The notes beneath the pieces were generated by a model. That model saw nothing but the letters and a program-made list of their open reading frames with translations. It ran no database searches and had not been told where the DNA came from. The position numbers and the translations under genes were made by a program. DNA of 64,000 nucleotides from Flavobacterium cauense R2A-7 (GTDB lineage: Bacteria; Bacteroidota; Bacteroidia; Flavobacteriales; Flavobacteriaceae): the NCBI RefSeq assembly GCF_000498475.1, contig NZ_AVBI01000019.1, positions 647,268-711,267 of the forward strand, given 5' to 3'. Within the stretch, counting starts at the first letter, position 1. The number at the start of each line of letters is the position of its first letter. Of the stretch, positions 50,595 through 61,196 are shown one piece after another.

Positions 50595-51476
50595 CTAATT
50601 TACGACTTTCTTTACAAAAGCATCAAGGCGATTTGCTAAATCTTCGTTAACATTTACCAATGGCAAACGAACTGTGTTTTCAGACAATCCCAATGATTTA
50701 AACACTTCTTTGATACCGCCCGGATTTCCCTGTTCGAAAATCATATCGATACTGTCGGCAAGCAAATAATGCAATTTGTAAGCTTCGTCTACTTTTCTTT
50801 GCAATCCTAAACGCACCATTTCAGAGAATTCTTTTGGAAAACCTTCACCGATTACTGAAATCACACCCGCTCCACCAGCTAAAACCATTGGAAGAGTAAT
50901 CATATCATCTCCTGAAATCACAAGGAAATCTTTTGGTTTGTCCTGAAGTAATTTCATAGCTTGTACAATGTCTCCGGCGGCCTCTTTAATTGCGATTACG
51001 TTTTTAAAATCATTCGCTAATCGGATTACCGTTGACGGCAACATATTACTTGCGGTTCTACCTGGAACATTATACAAAATCACGGGTAGCGGAGACGCTT
51101 CTGCCACCATTTTAAAATGCTGATAAATCCCTTCCTGTGTAGGTTTGTTATAATACGGAGAAACAGACAAAACTGCTGAAAATCCTGAAAAATCTCTTGT
51201 TTTCAATTCTTCCACAACTTTCATGGTATTGTTCCCTCCTACTCCTAAAACCAATGGCAATCTTCCGTTGTTGGCTTCTTTAACGGTACGGATAACCAAT
51301 TCTTTTTCGTCTGCCGTAAGGGTTGCCGATTCAGCCGTGGTCCCTAAAACCACTAAATACTCCACACCACCGTCAATTACATAATTCACAATTCTTTTCA
51401 ATGCTTCCACATCAACAGAAAAATCTTTTTTGAATGGGGTTACCAACGCTACTCCGGTACCAATAAATGCCTGCAT
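50595..51476 (-). CDS. dapA: 4-hydroxy-tetrahydrodipicolinate synthase
   Basis: Condenses pyruvate with aspartate semialdehyde, the first committed step of lysine and diaminopimelate synthesis. 293 residues, TIM barrel. Schiff-base Lys164 in [10 protein letters not shown], Tyr135 in [10 protein letters not shown], and GTTAESATL for pyruvate binding. Begins 1 base after the DUF6913-like gene, so the two are co-transcribed. Confidence 0.96.
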   Translation of the reverse strand: MQAFIGTGVALVTPFKKDFSVDVEALKRIVNYVIDGGVEYLVVLGTTAESATLTADEKELVIRTVKEANNGRLPLVLGVGGNNTMKVVEELKTRDFSGFSAVLSVSPYYNKPTQEGIYQHFKMVAEASPLPVILYNVPGRTASNMLPSTVIRLANDFKNVIAIKEAAGDIVQAMKLLQDKPKDFLVISGDDMITLPMVLAGGAGVISVIGEGFPKEFSEMVRLGLQRKVDEAYKLHYLLADSIDMIFEQGNPGGIKEVFKSLGLSENTVRLPLVNVNEDLANRLDAFVKKVVN

Positions 51477-51477
51477 T

Positions 51478-51996
51478 TTATATCTTTTTTAAAATTTTTA
51501 AATATTTGAACAATTCCGTTACAAATTCCGAATGTTTTTCAGCTACTGTTGTTATCATAAAAGCATTCAATCGTTTCTCAACAGTGGAAAAACCGACTTT
51601 AAATTTTGCTTTCGACTGCAAAGTTACCAATACTAACGGAGGTTTTTCAACATCATAATAACTAATTAACATATCGAACGGTTTGTTAATAAAATCCGTA
51701 ATATCCTGTTTCTGAAATTCTGCTCCAAATGAAATAGAATCCCTGCTGAAAAACGGGTTTTCAAAGGTATCTTTCTTTTTAATTTTGTCCCGGTAAATAA
51801 GAATTTCGAGAGCATTCCGGTCGATTCCGTTTTTGGTAATTTCTGAAATCAGCGCTTCTTTTTGGGTAAAATAACTTTCATCAATCAGCAATCCAACGGT
51901 TTGTATTTTATCTTCGGTTACAACAGGCTTATAATTGACTAAGGATTTTTTAACTAATTTTTTAATTGAAAAATCCTTTAAAAGTTTTAAAAACAT
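51478..51996 (-). CDS. DUF6913-like protein of unknown function
   Basis: 172 residues, no signal peptide. Basic N-terminus ([20 protein letters not shown]), then an alpha/beta domain ([71 protein letters not shown]). I associate this pattern, upstream of dapA in flavobacteria, with DUF6913; the name is from memory and the function unknown. Its tight link to dapA is conserved context worth noting. Confidence 0.7.
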   Translation of the reverse strand: MFLKLLKDFSIKKLVKKSLVNYKPVVTEDKIQTVGLLIDESYFTQKEALISEITKNGIDRNALEILIYRDKIKKKDTFENPFFSRDSISFGAEFQKQDITDFINKPFDMLISYYDVEKPPLVLVTLQSKAKFKVGFSTVEKRLNAFMITTVAEKHSEFVTELFKYLKILKKI

Positions 51997-52015
51997 AGTA
52001 ATTTTACTTGGAATA

Positions 52016-52023
52016 CAAATTTA
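52016..52023 (-). promoter_or_regulatory. -7 promoter element of the DUF6913-dapA unit
   Basis: The minus strand reads TAAATTTG, 19 bases before ATG 51996. Confidence 0.5.
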
Positions 52024-52044
52024 ACGAAATAAGACTTATTACGA

Positions 52045-52827
52045 ATGGTAAAGTTAAGAAAGTATAACCGTTTTTTCATACAATTTATTGTTGCTTTTTC
52101 GGTTTTTTTATTGATTTCCTGTGGTGGAAACAAATATTACAATTCGAAAATAGAAGGAAAACAAATTGGAATTACAGCACAATCCGGCGAAGTAAAATCA
52201 ATTGATGCTTTTGTTGCACCTTACCGCGAACACATCAACAAAGACCTTGATAATGTGTTGGCCTATGCTCCGGAAACGTTGGACAAAAGTAAAGGGGAAT
52301 GGCAAACCACGATAGGCAATCTTATGGCCGACATGACAATCGAAATGGGCAATCCCTTTTTTTTGTCCCGCGAAAAAAAAGACATCGACATTTGCATCTT
52401 AAATCACGGAGGAATCCGATCCATCTTACCCAAAGGGAATGTCACTACACGCACCGCATTCGAAATCATGCCTTTTGAAAACAGTCTGATTATCGCAGAA
52501 CTGAAAGGAACTGAAATCCGCGAAATGGCAAATTACATTCTGAAAGAAAGAAAACCGCATCCGTTAAGGGGATTGGAAATAATCATCGACAAAAACACCA
52601 TGACCGTAAAATCGTTATCCGTTAAAGGAAAACCGCTGGACGATTCGAAAACCTACTATGTAGCTACTTCCGATTATTTATCAAACGGAGGCGATAATAT
52701 GGTATTTTTTAAGAAAGCGATAAAATCATACGACATGAATTACAAGCTTCGCAACCTAATGATTGATTATTTCAAGAAAACAGACACAATACCTGTAATT
52801 ACCAACAAAAGAATAATCCTGGAATAA
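52045..52827 (+). CDS. 5'-nucleotidase C-terminal domain lipoprotein
   Basis: 260 residues. Lipoprotein signal ending LLISC (Cys26). The body matches only the substrate-binding C-terminal domain of UshA-type 5'-nucleotidases: TIGNLMADMT, LNHGGIRSILPKGNVTTRTAFEIMPFENSL, YYVATSDYLSNGGDNM. The metal-binding catalytic domain is absent from this protein and is encoded by the next gene, 1 base downstream. The two should form one enzyme in the periplasm, held at a membrane by the lipid. Confidence 0.9.
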   Translation: MVKLRKYNRFFIQFIVAFSVFLLISCGGNKYYNSKIEGKQIGITAQSGEVKSIDAFVAPYREHINKDLDNVLAYAPETLDKSKGEWQTTIGNLMADMTIEMGNPFFLSREKKDIDICILNHGGIRSILPKGNVTTRTAFEIMPFENSLIIAELKGTEIREMANYILKERKPHPLRGLEIIIDKNTMTVKSLSVKGKPLDDSKTYYVATSDYLSNGGDNMVFFKKAIKSYDMNYKLRNLMIDYFKKTDTIPVITNKRIILE

Positions 52828-52828
52828 G

Positions 52829-53758
52829 ATGAAAAGAAGAGATTTTTTAAAGAACACAGCAGCAAGTTCCGCATTATTGACGTTGGGTGGTTTATCGTTA
52901 AGCAGTTTTGATACCACAGAAACAACTTCTGAAATAAAAAAAATTACCATCCTGCATACTAATGATGTGCACAGTCATATTGATCCCTTTCCCGCCGATC
53001 ATCCTAAGAATCCAAACATGGGAGGCGTAGCAAGAAGAGCCGCTCTGATTGAACAAATCCGAAAAGAGGAAAAAAACGTTTTACTGTTGGATGCCGGAGA
53101 TATTTTTCAGGGAACACCTTATTTCAATTACTATGGGGGCGAATTGGAATTCAAGTTAATGAGCATGTTACAATATGATTTGGCCACCATGGGAAATCAC
53201 GATTTCGATAACGGGATTGATGGTTTTTATGCGCAATTACCTCATGCAAAATTCGATTTTGTTTCTGCTAATTACGATTTTAAAAATACCATTCTAAACG
53301 ACATCATAAAACCCTATAAAATACTGCACAAAGACGGCATTAAAATCGGAATTTTCGGTTTGGGAGTGGAACTTCAGGGATTGGTGAGTCCGCAACTTTA
53401 CAAAGAAACGGTGTACAACAATCCGGTGGAAATTGCGCAAGACATGACGCGAATTCTCAAACAGGAAAAAAACTGCGACTTAGTCATTTGTTTGTCCCAT
53501 TTGGGCTTTAAATACACCAATGAGCCGGAAAAAATTTGCGATGTGAATCTGGCCCGACAAACCAAAGACATTGATTTAATTATTGGCGGACATACACATA
53601 CGTTTCTTGAGAAACCGGTTATCGAAAAAAACAAGGACGGCAAGGAAGTTATGATAAATCAGGTGGGCTGTTACGGAATCAATCTTGGAAGAATTGATTT
53701 CTATTTTAATCCGAAAAGCAAAACCGGTTCAGGAAACGGCAGAAGCATTATTGTTTAA
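52829..53758 (+). CDS. metallophosphatase, catalytic half of a split 5'-nucleotidase
   Basis: 309 residues. It begins MKRRDFLKNTAASSALLTLGG, a twin-arginine signal, so the protein is probably exported folded with its metals. The catalytic motifs are all present: LHTNDVHSH, LLDAGDIFQG, MGNHDFD, ICLSHLG and IGGHTHTF. The C-terminal nucleotide-binding domain of UshA is missing and lies in the gene before. The last 30 bases overlap the end of the convergent membrane protein gene. Substrate is likely a nucleotide or sugar nucleotide. Confidence 0.92.
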   Translation: MKRRDFLKNTAASSALLTLGGLSLSSFDTTETTSEIKKITILHTNDVHSHIDPFPADHPKNPNMGGVARRAALIEQIRKEEKNVLLLDAGDIFQGTPYFNYYGGELEFKLMSMLQYDLATMGNHDFDNGIDGFYAQLPHAKFDFVSANYDFKNTILNDIIKPYKILHKDGIKIGIFGLGVELQGLVSPQLYKETVYNNPVEIAQDMTRILKQEKNCDLVICLSHLGFKYTNEPEKICDVNLARQTKDIDLIIGGHTHTFLEKPVIEKNKDGKEVMINQVGCYGINLGRIDFYFNPKSKTGSGNGRSIIV

Positions 53759-54442
53759 TTGTTTTTCCTGATTTATAGAAATAACTGCCATGTAAAGCAA
53801 ATATTGAGCAACAGAAAATATGGCGATAGCGATGGGTCTGAATATTGGCAAAGAAAGATAATAAAAATCGATTGCCACAATGAAACGCATAAAAGTGAAC
53901 AGGATAACACTGATTAAAACATAGGTATTAATCCTGTTTGTTGCTATAAAATAATTTGCCAGTGCTACTCCTCCCAACAAAATTACAAGCAGTCCGTTAA
54001 GCAGTACAAAATAAAATGCATCTCCCAATTTATCATTCAGTAGCCCTAAAACAGTAATAAAAATAATTACGAAAGGAAAAGTTCCAATTATAAACGGTAA
54101 TGTTTTAGGAGGTTTACAGCATTTCAAAATTAAAATCAGAACGGACAGTCTGCTTAAAAAAGTATTTAAGATTCCCAATACCATTGTATTTTTTTCAGAA
54201 CTGATAAAACAAATATTGGCAATCCACATAAAAAAAAGCGCCAAAACAAAATATCGACTAATTTCTTTTTTACTCACATTCAACAAATAGAGAAAAAACA
54301 ACGTTGGCATTAAAAGAGGTTTTACAAGATAGAGAAGGTTCACATCTTTTAAATATTCCGCATAAATCAACACCAAGCTTATAAGCAGATAAAGCAGTTT
54401 TATTTTTTCAGAGAACCATATTTTCGTCAATTCGAAACCCAT
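53729..54442 (-). CDS. YhhN-like membrane protein, paralogue 1
   Basis: 237 residues, about eight predicted membrane segments. Distantly like the YhhN/TMEM86 (lysoplasmalogenase) family: the KP-x3-P motif in LYLVKPLLMPTLFFLYLL fits. It is closest to paralogue 2, sharing NYF--NR-NTY, ID-YY and FRPIA. Enzyme activity is unproven. Last of four paralogues; its end overlaps the end of the convergent metallophosphatase gene by 30 bases. 54 bases separate it from paralogue 2. Confidence 0.75.
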   Translation of the reverse strand: MGFELTKIWFSEKIKLLYLLISLVLIYAEYLKDVNLLYLVKPLLMPTLFFLYLLNVSKKEISRYFVLALFFMWIANICFISSEKNTMVLGILNTFLSRLSVLILILKCCKPPKTLPFIIGTFPFVIIFITVLGLLNDKLGDAFYFVLLNGLLVILLGGVALANYFIATNRINTYVLISVILFTFMRFIVAIDFYYLSLPIFRPIAIAIFSVAQYLLYMAVISINQEKQLNNNASAVS

Positions 54443-54496
54443 ATCATTATTTTAAAACAGAAACTTACTTCATCAAATATTCATTAACTAAAAACA

Positions 54497-55189
54497 CTAC
54501 CCTCTTTCCTTCCCAAGAGCTTTATTTTCAAATAAGAGCATTGTTTTTAACAGAAAAAATTGCGCCGTAACAAACAACAACATTGCAATTGGCCTGAAAA
54601 GTTTTATTGAAACATAATACAAATCTATCGATACCAAAAACTGAATGAAGGTGAAAAATAAGGCACAGATTAAAAAATAAGTATTTGTTCTGTTGGAATC
54701 GATAAAATAATTGGCCAGTGAATAAGCACCCATAAAAATCATAAACGCCCCGTTGATAAAAAAGAAATACACACCGGTTTCGATATTTTCATAAACCAAC
54801 TGAAAAACACAACAATAAATAAACGAAAAAGGAATTACCGCAATCAAAAAAGACACCTTATTTGGGAACGAAGTATTTACCAGAATTAGATAAATGATGA
54901 ATATCCAAAACACAAGATAACTAGCCGTGCCTTTAAAAATAAATTCCGGAGTCTGATTGATAAAAAACAAATTCGCCATCCAGATAAACAACAGTGCCGA
55001 CAGGTAAATCCAGTTAACTTTTTTGGACATCACAACATACAAAACACCCAAAACAGGAATTAAAAAAGGTTTGGTGTAACTAATTATCCGAATGTCTTTT
55101 TCATATTCAGCAAAAATAACAAACAAAGAAAGTATACAATATACTATTCCGAGAAATGCTGCTATATTTTTTCGGAATTCAGTTCTCAA
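54497..55189 (-). CDS. YhhN-like membrane protein, paralogue 2
   Basis: 230 residues, about eight membrane segments. KP-x3-P appears in SYTKPFLIPVLGVLY, and SNRTNTYFLI, SIDLYYVS, FRPIAMLLF match paralogue 1. The start is TTG at 55189, which overlaps the stop of paralogue 3 as TTGA; no ATG lies near, so re-initiation after the upstream stop is likely. Function unknown. Confidence 0.75.
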   Translation of the reverse strand: MRTEFRKNIAAFLGIVYCILSLFVIFAEYEKDIRIISYTKPFLIPVLGVLYVVMSKKVNWIYLSALLFIWMANLFFINQTPEFIFKGTASYLVFWIFIIYLILVNTSFPNKVSFLIAVIPFSFIYCCVFQLVYENIETGVYFFFINGAFMIFMGAYSLANYFIDSNRTNTYFLICALFFTFIQFLVSIDLYYVSIKLFRPIAMLLFVTAQFFLLKTMLLFENKALGKERG

Positions 55190-55855
55190 TTTTTCAAATC
55201 TTTAAGAAGATAATATTGGGTTAGAAAATAATATGAGACTATCTGTGTGAAATTATTCAGATAGTCTAATATTTCAATTTCCAAAAAATCCTTTTTAAGA
55301 ATATAAAAAACATCCGAAATTACAAATGACAAACTCGCTAAAATCATAAAAGTAGTATATCTCGAAGGTTTTATAATATAATTTAAGGAGGCTAACGTTC
55401 CTAGGGAAACCAGAACAATACCGTAAAGCACTATTAATCCTAAGTTTTCAGTTTTATTCTCTATGAGAACATCCACTATACTGATCAACAAAAAGATTAA
55501 AAAGAACACACAAATAAGCAACGCAAACAAATGTGTTTTATTGATAAATCGCAAACGTAACGTCACCAAATCATCAACAAGTCCTTTCAGAAAGAACAGA
55601 TAAGCCAAAAGAAAAACGGCAATAATTAAAACAAAAAGGTTTTCCGAATCAATCAGTACAATCATGTCACCTGTAAAGAAAAGAATCGTTATCAAAGTAT
55701 AAGTCCAACTGAATTTAATTTTTCTTTCCTGAAGATAATAGAAAAATATAGCCGGAACAATTACCGGTTTGGAAACCAGCATAAGTTCATTATTGCCCAA
55801 TACAACTCCCAGCATGTAAACCATACACGCGATAAAATACATGATTAATGCAGGT

Positions 55856-55866
<11 letters not shown>
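55186..55866 (-). CDS. YhhN-like membrane protein, paralogue 3
   Basis: 226 residues, about eight membrane segments. LVSKPVIVPAIFFYYLQE holds the KP-x3-P motif, and LSFVISDVFYILKK resembles the SD-containing helix of YhhN proteins. Pairs with paralogue 4 (VISD-FY, SYYF). ATG 55866 lies 11 bases inside the end of paralogue 4; its own stop overlaps the TTG of paralogue 2. Confidence 0.75.
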
Positions 55867-58612
<2,746 letters not shown>

Positions 58613-58639
58613 AATAATATCCCTTTTAAAACAATAAAA

Positions 58640-59113
58640 CTATTGCTCCAAAATTCCGCTCATTTGTTCAAACAAATCACCATCCGTAAAAATAGCGCCT
58701 TGTTGAATCAAATTGAATATTTCCATATTCCTGTCGTCTGTAAAAACTTTTTGTCCGCGTTGTACTTCAACATTATCCGTGAACAAATTATCACTTAACC
58801 ATTGTAGCCCTTCTTTTTGCAATAAATTGACTTCCGGCACTAAGGCACGAATAATGATAGTCATCATGTGAACTTCCGTACAATGAAAAAGAAAAATGTA
58901 GTTTTTGGAATAATGTTCCAAATATTTAGCATTTCCTAAAACACCTTCCCAGATCAAATCGGAGAAAACATCAATTTCCTGCTCCGCAGTTTCCGGGTTT
59001 TGCGCTTTAATGGTATCCCATTCATTTTTATCAATAGATTGGGAAGCCAAAAAGTTAATAAACTCCGGATGCAGCTCTTCAAGTTGTTCTTTTGTAAGTC
59101 TTGTATATTTCAT
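58640..59113 (-). CDS. DUF6495-like protein of unknown function
   Basis: 157 residues, cytoplasmic, acidic. It begins MKYTRLTKEQLEELHPEFINFLASQSIDKNEW; HCTEVHMMTIII contains a Cys/His pair and the C-terminus is helical. I recall this as DUF6495, found in Flavobacteriia; function unknown. It follows rplI with a terminator between them and has its own A-rich leader. Confidence 0.7.
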   Translation of the reverse strand: MKYTRLTKEQLEELHPEFINFLASQSIDKNEWDTIKAQNPETAEQEIDVFSDLIWEGVLGNAKYLEHYSKNYIFLFHCTEVHMMTIIIRALVPEVNLLQKEGLQWLSDNLFTDNVEVQRGQKVFTDDRNMEIFNLIQQGAIFTDGDLFEQMSGILEQ

Positions 59114-59124
59114 ATACTGCTTTT

Positions 59125-59155
59125 AAAAAAAAAGCCTCCTCAAACGAGAAGGCTT
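59125..59155 (-). terminator. terminator of the rpsF-rpsR-rplI operon
   Basis: AAGCCTCCTC (59132-59141) / GAGAAGGCTT (59146-59155), one G-U pair, T run on the minus strand. Confidence 0.85.
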
Positions 59156-59174
59156 CCTTATAATGAATTGGAAA

Positions 59175-59618
59175 TTAAGCTTGTTCAGCGATAATTTCGT
59201 ATGCTAATTCAACAATTACATCACGGTGTAAACGCACTGAAGCAGTGTATTTACCAGTACGTTTAACGATACCGGAAGTGATGAATTTTTTGTCGATAGA
59301 CTGACCGTTTTTCTCTAAAACTTCAGCGATGTCAGCATTTGTAACGGATCCGAATAATTTCTCACCACCTGCTTTAGCAGAAATTTTGATATCTAAAGCT
59401 TTCAAAGCCTCACCAATTGCTTTTGCATCAGCAACGATTTTAGCTTCTTTGTGTGCTTTTTGTTTCAAGTTTTCAGCTAAAACTTTTTTAGCAGAAGGAG
59501 TTGCCAAAATAGCCATTCCTTGAGGAATTAAAAAGTTACGACCGTAACCTGGTTTTACAGATACTACATCGTCTTTAAATCCTAAATTCTGAACGTCTTG
59601 TTTTAAAATAAGTTCCAT
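59175..59618 (-). CDS. rplI: 50S ribosomal protein bL9
   Basis: 147 residues. MELILKQDVQNLGFKDDVVSVKPGYGRNFLIPQGMA is the conserved N-terminal domain; a connecting helix about 40-75 and the C-terminal domain (KLFGSVTNADIAEVL) follow. Third gene of rpsF-rpsR-rplI. Confidence 0.97.
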   Translation of the reverse strand: MELILKQDVQNLGFKDDVVSVKPGYGRNFLIPQGMAILATPSAKKVLAENLKQKAHKEAKIVADAKAIGEALKALDIKISAKAGGEKLFGSVTNADIAEVLEKNGQSIDKKFITSGIVKRTGKYTASVRLHRDVIVELAYEIIAEQA

Positions 59619-59684
59619 GTTGTTGTCCTTTTGTATTTATAGAAGTTAGCCCGCCAGTGGCGTGGCAACAACTGTAATTTTTAA

Positions 59685-59981
59685 TTATTTTAATAAATCG
59701 GCCACGTATGGCATTAAAGCTAAATGTCTTGCTCTTTTAACAGCAACAGACACTTTTCTTTGGTATTTCAAAGAAGTACCTGTTAAACGACGAGGAAGAA
59801 TTTTCCCTTGTTCGTTAACGAATTTCAATAAGAAATCTGCATCTTTATAATCGATATATTTGATACCGGATTTTTTGAAACGACAGTACTTTTTAGTTTT
59901 GTTAGTTTCGATATTCAAAGGCGTTAGATATCTGATATCTCCGTCTTTTTTTCCTGAAGCGGATTGTTGTAAAGTTGCCAT
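59685..59981 (-). CDS. rpsR: 30S ribosomal protein bS18
   Basis: 98 residues. The core [39 protein letters not shown] is typical. Binds bS6 on the platform of the small subunit. 5 bases after rpsF; 66 bases before rplI. Confidence 0.97.
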   Translation of the reverse strand: MATLQQSASGKKDGDIRYLTPLNIETNKTKKYCRFKKSGIKYIDYKDADFLLKFVNEQGKILPRRLTGTSLKYQRKVSVAVKRARHLALMPYVADLLK

Positions 59982-59986
59982 AATAA

Positions 59987-60328
59987 TTATGCTTTAGCTG
60001 CTTTTAATTTTGCTCTTCTTCTTTCTGCCCAAGCTACCGCGTGTTTGTCTAAACTTACAGTTAAGAAACGCATAACTCTTTCGTCACGTCTAAATTCAGT
60101 TTCAAAAGCGATTAAAACTTCTGGTGCTGCTTTGAATTCAAACAAATGGTAAAAACCACTTTTCTTGTGTTGGATTTCGTAAGCCATTTTTTTTAAGCCC
60201 CAATCCTCTTTGGATACCATCTCTGCTCCTTTAGAAGTAAGAAAATCTTCAAACTTGCTAACTGTTTCCTTTACCTGTTGCTCAGATAAAACGGGATTCA
60301 AGATGAAAACAGTTTCATAATGATTCAT
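59987..60328 (-). CDS. rpsF: 30S ribosomal protein bS6
   Basis: 113 residues. [30 protein letters not shown] and [20 protein letters not shown] are diagnostic. First gene of the operon; strong promoter at 60361-60390 with a leader of about 28 bases, too short for a large S6:S18 leader structure. Confidence 0.97.
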   Translation of the reverse strand: MNHYETVFILNPVLSEQQVKETVSKFEDFLTSKGAEMVSKEDWGLKKMAYEIQHKKSGFYHLFEFKAAPEVLIAFETEFRRDERVMRFLTVSLDKHAVAWAERRRAKLKAAKA

Positions 60329-60360
60329 AATAAAAAATTTATTTGTTATAAAATTGGGTG

Positions 60361-60390
60361 CAAAAATAGTGATTTATATTTAACCTGCAA
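60361..60390 (-). promoter_or_regulatory. promoter of rpsF-rpsR-rplI
   Basis: On the minus strand TTG (60390-60388), a 19-base spacer, then TATTTTTG (60368-60361). The best promoter match in the window. Confidence 0.72.
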
Positions 60391-60497
60391 TACCATTTCC
60401 TGTATTTTAGATGAAATGCAATATTTTCACATAAATTCTTTGGATATTAAAACTATTTAGCTATTTTTATTTCGATATTAACTCTCACCAGAAGCTT

Positions 60498-61196
60498 ATG
60501 AAAATAAATTGTATTGTAGTTGATGATAGTAGCATCCAAAGATTGACCATTACCAAACTGGTAAATGACAACCCGAATCTGGAGCTTGTAGGCGAATTTT
60601 CTAATGCTGTGGAAGCCAAAAACTGTATCACAAATAAAAATGTGGACTTAGTCTTTTTGGATATCGAAATGCCCGTAATTAATGGTTTCGACCTGTTGGA
60701 CGGCTTGAAAGTGAAACCGCAGGTGATTTTTATTACCTCTAAGGCAGAATACGCTGTAAAGGCATTTGATTATGCCGCGACGGATTACCTTCACAAACCC
60801 ATTACCCGAGAACGCTTTAACCAGGCTGTTAAAAAAGCCATAAGTATGATCTCGTTGAGTAAAGAAAACGGCGGTGAAGAAGAAAGCCCACACATCTTTA
60901 TCAAGAGTAACCTGAAAAAACTTAAAATTTATATTTCCCGAATCAAATGGATTGAAGCGTACGGCGATTATGTAAAAGTAATTACCGAAGAAGACAACCA
61001 CTTGGTTTTATCAACAATGAAAGCTTTTGAAAATGAACTGCCGAAAGAGAAATTCATTCGCGTTCACAAATCCTTCATCGTAAACATTGATAAAATAGAG
61101 AAATTCAACAGTAAGTTTGCCGAAATCGGTCCGAATAAGATTCCGTTAAGCCGAAACAAAAAAGAAGATTTAGTAAAAGCAATCGAAAGCGCTTAA
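60498..61196 (+). CDS. LytTR-type response regulator
   Basis: 232 residues. Receiver domain 1-120 with Asp55 in LVFLDIEMPVINGF and the conserved Lys in DYLHKPITRERF; a LytTR DNA-binding domain about 130-230 (FIKSNLKKLKIYISRIKWIEAYGDYVKVI, FIRVHKSFIVNIDKIEKF). Regulators of this type respond to a membrane histidine kinase; none is encoded next to it, so it is an orphan here. Target genes are unknown. Convergent with priA by 4 bases. Confidence 0.93.
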   Translation: MKINCIVVDDSSIQRLTITKLVNDNPNLELVGEFSNAVEAKNCITNKNVDLVFLDIEMPVINGFDLLDGLKVKPQVIFITSKAEYAVKAFDYAATDYLHKPITRERFNQAVKKAISMISLSKENGGEEESPHIFIKSNLKKLKIYISRIKWIEAYGDYVKVITEEDNHLVLSTMKAFENELPKEKFIRVHKSFIVNIDKIEKFNSKFAEIGPNKIPLSRNKKEDLVKAIESA

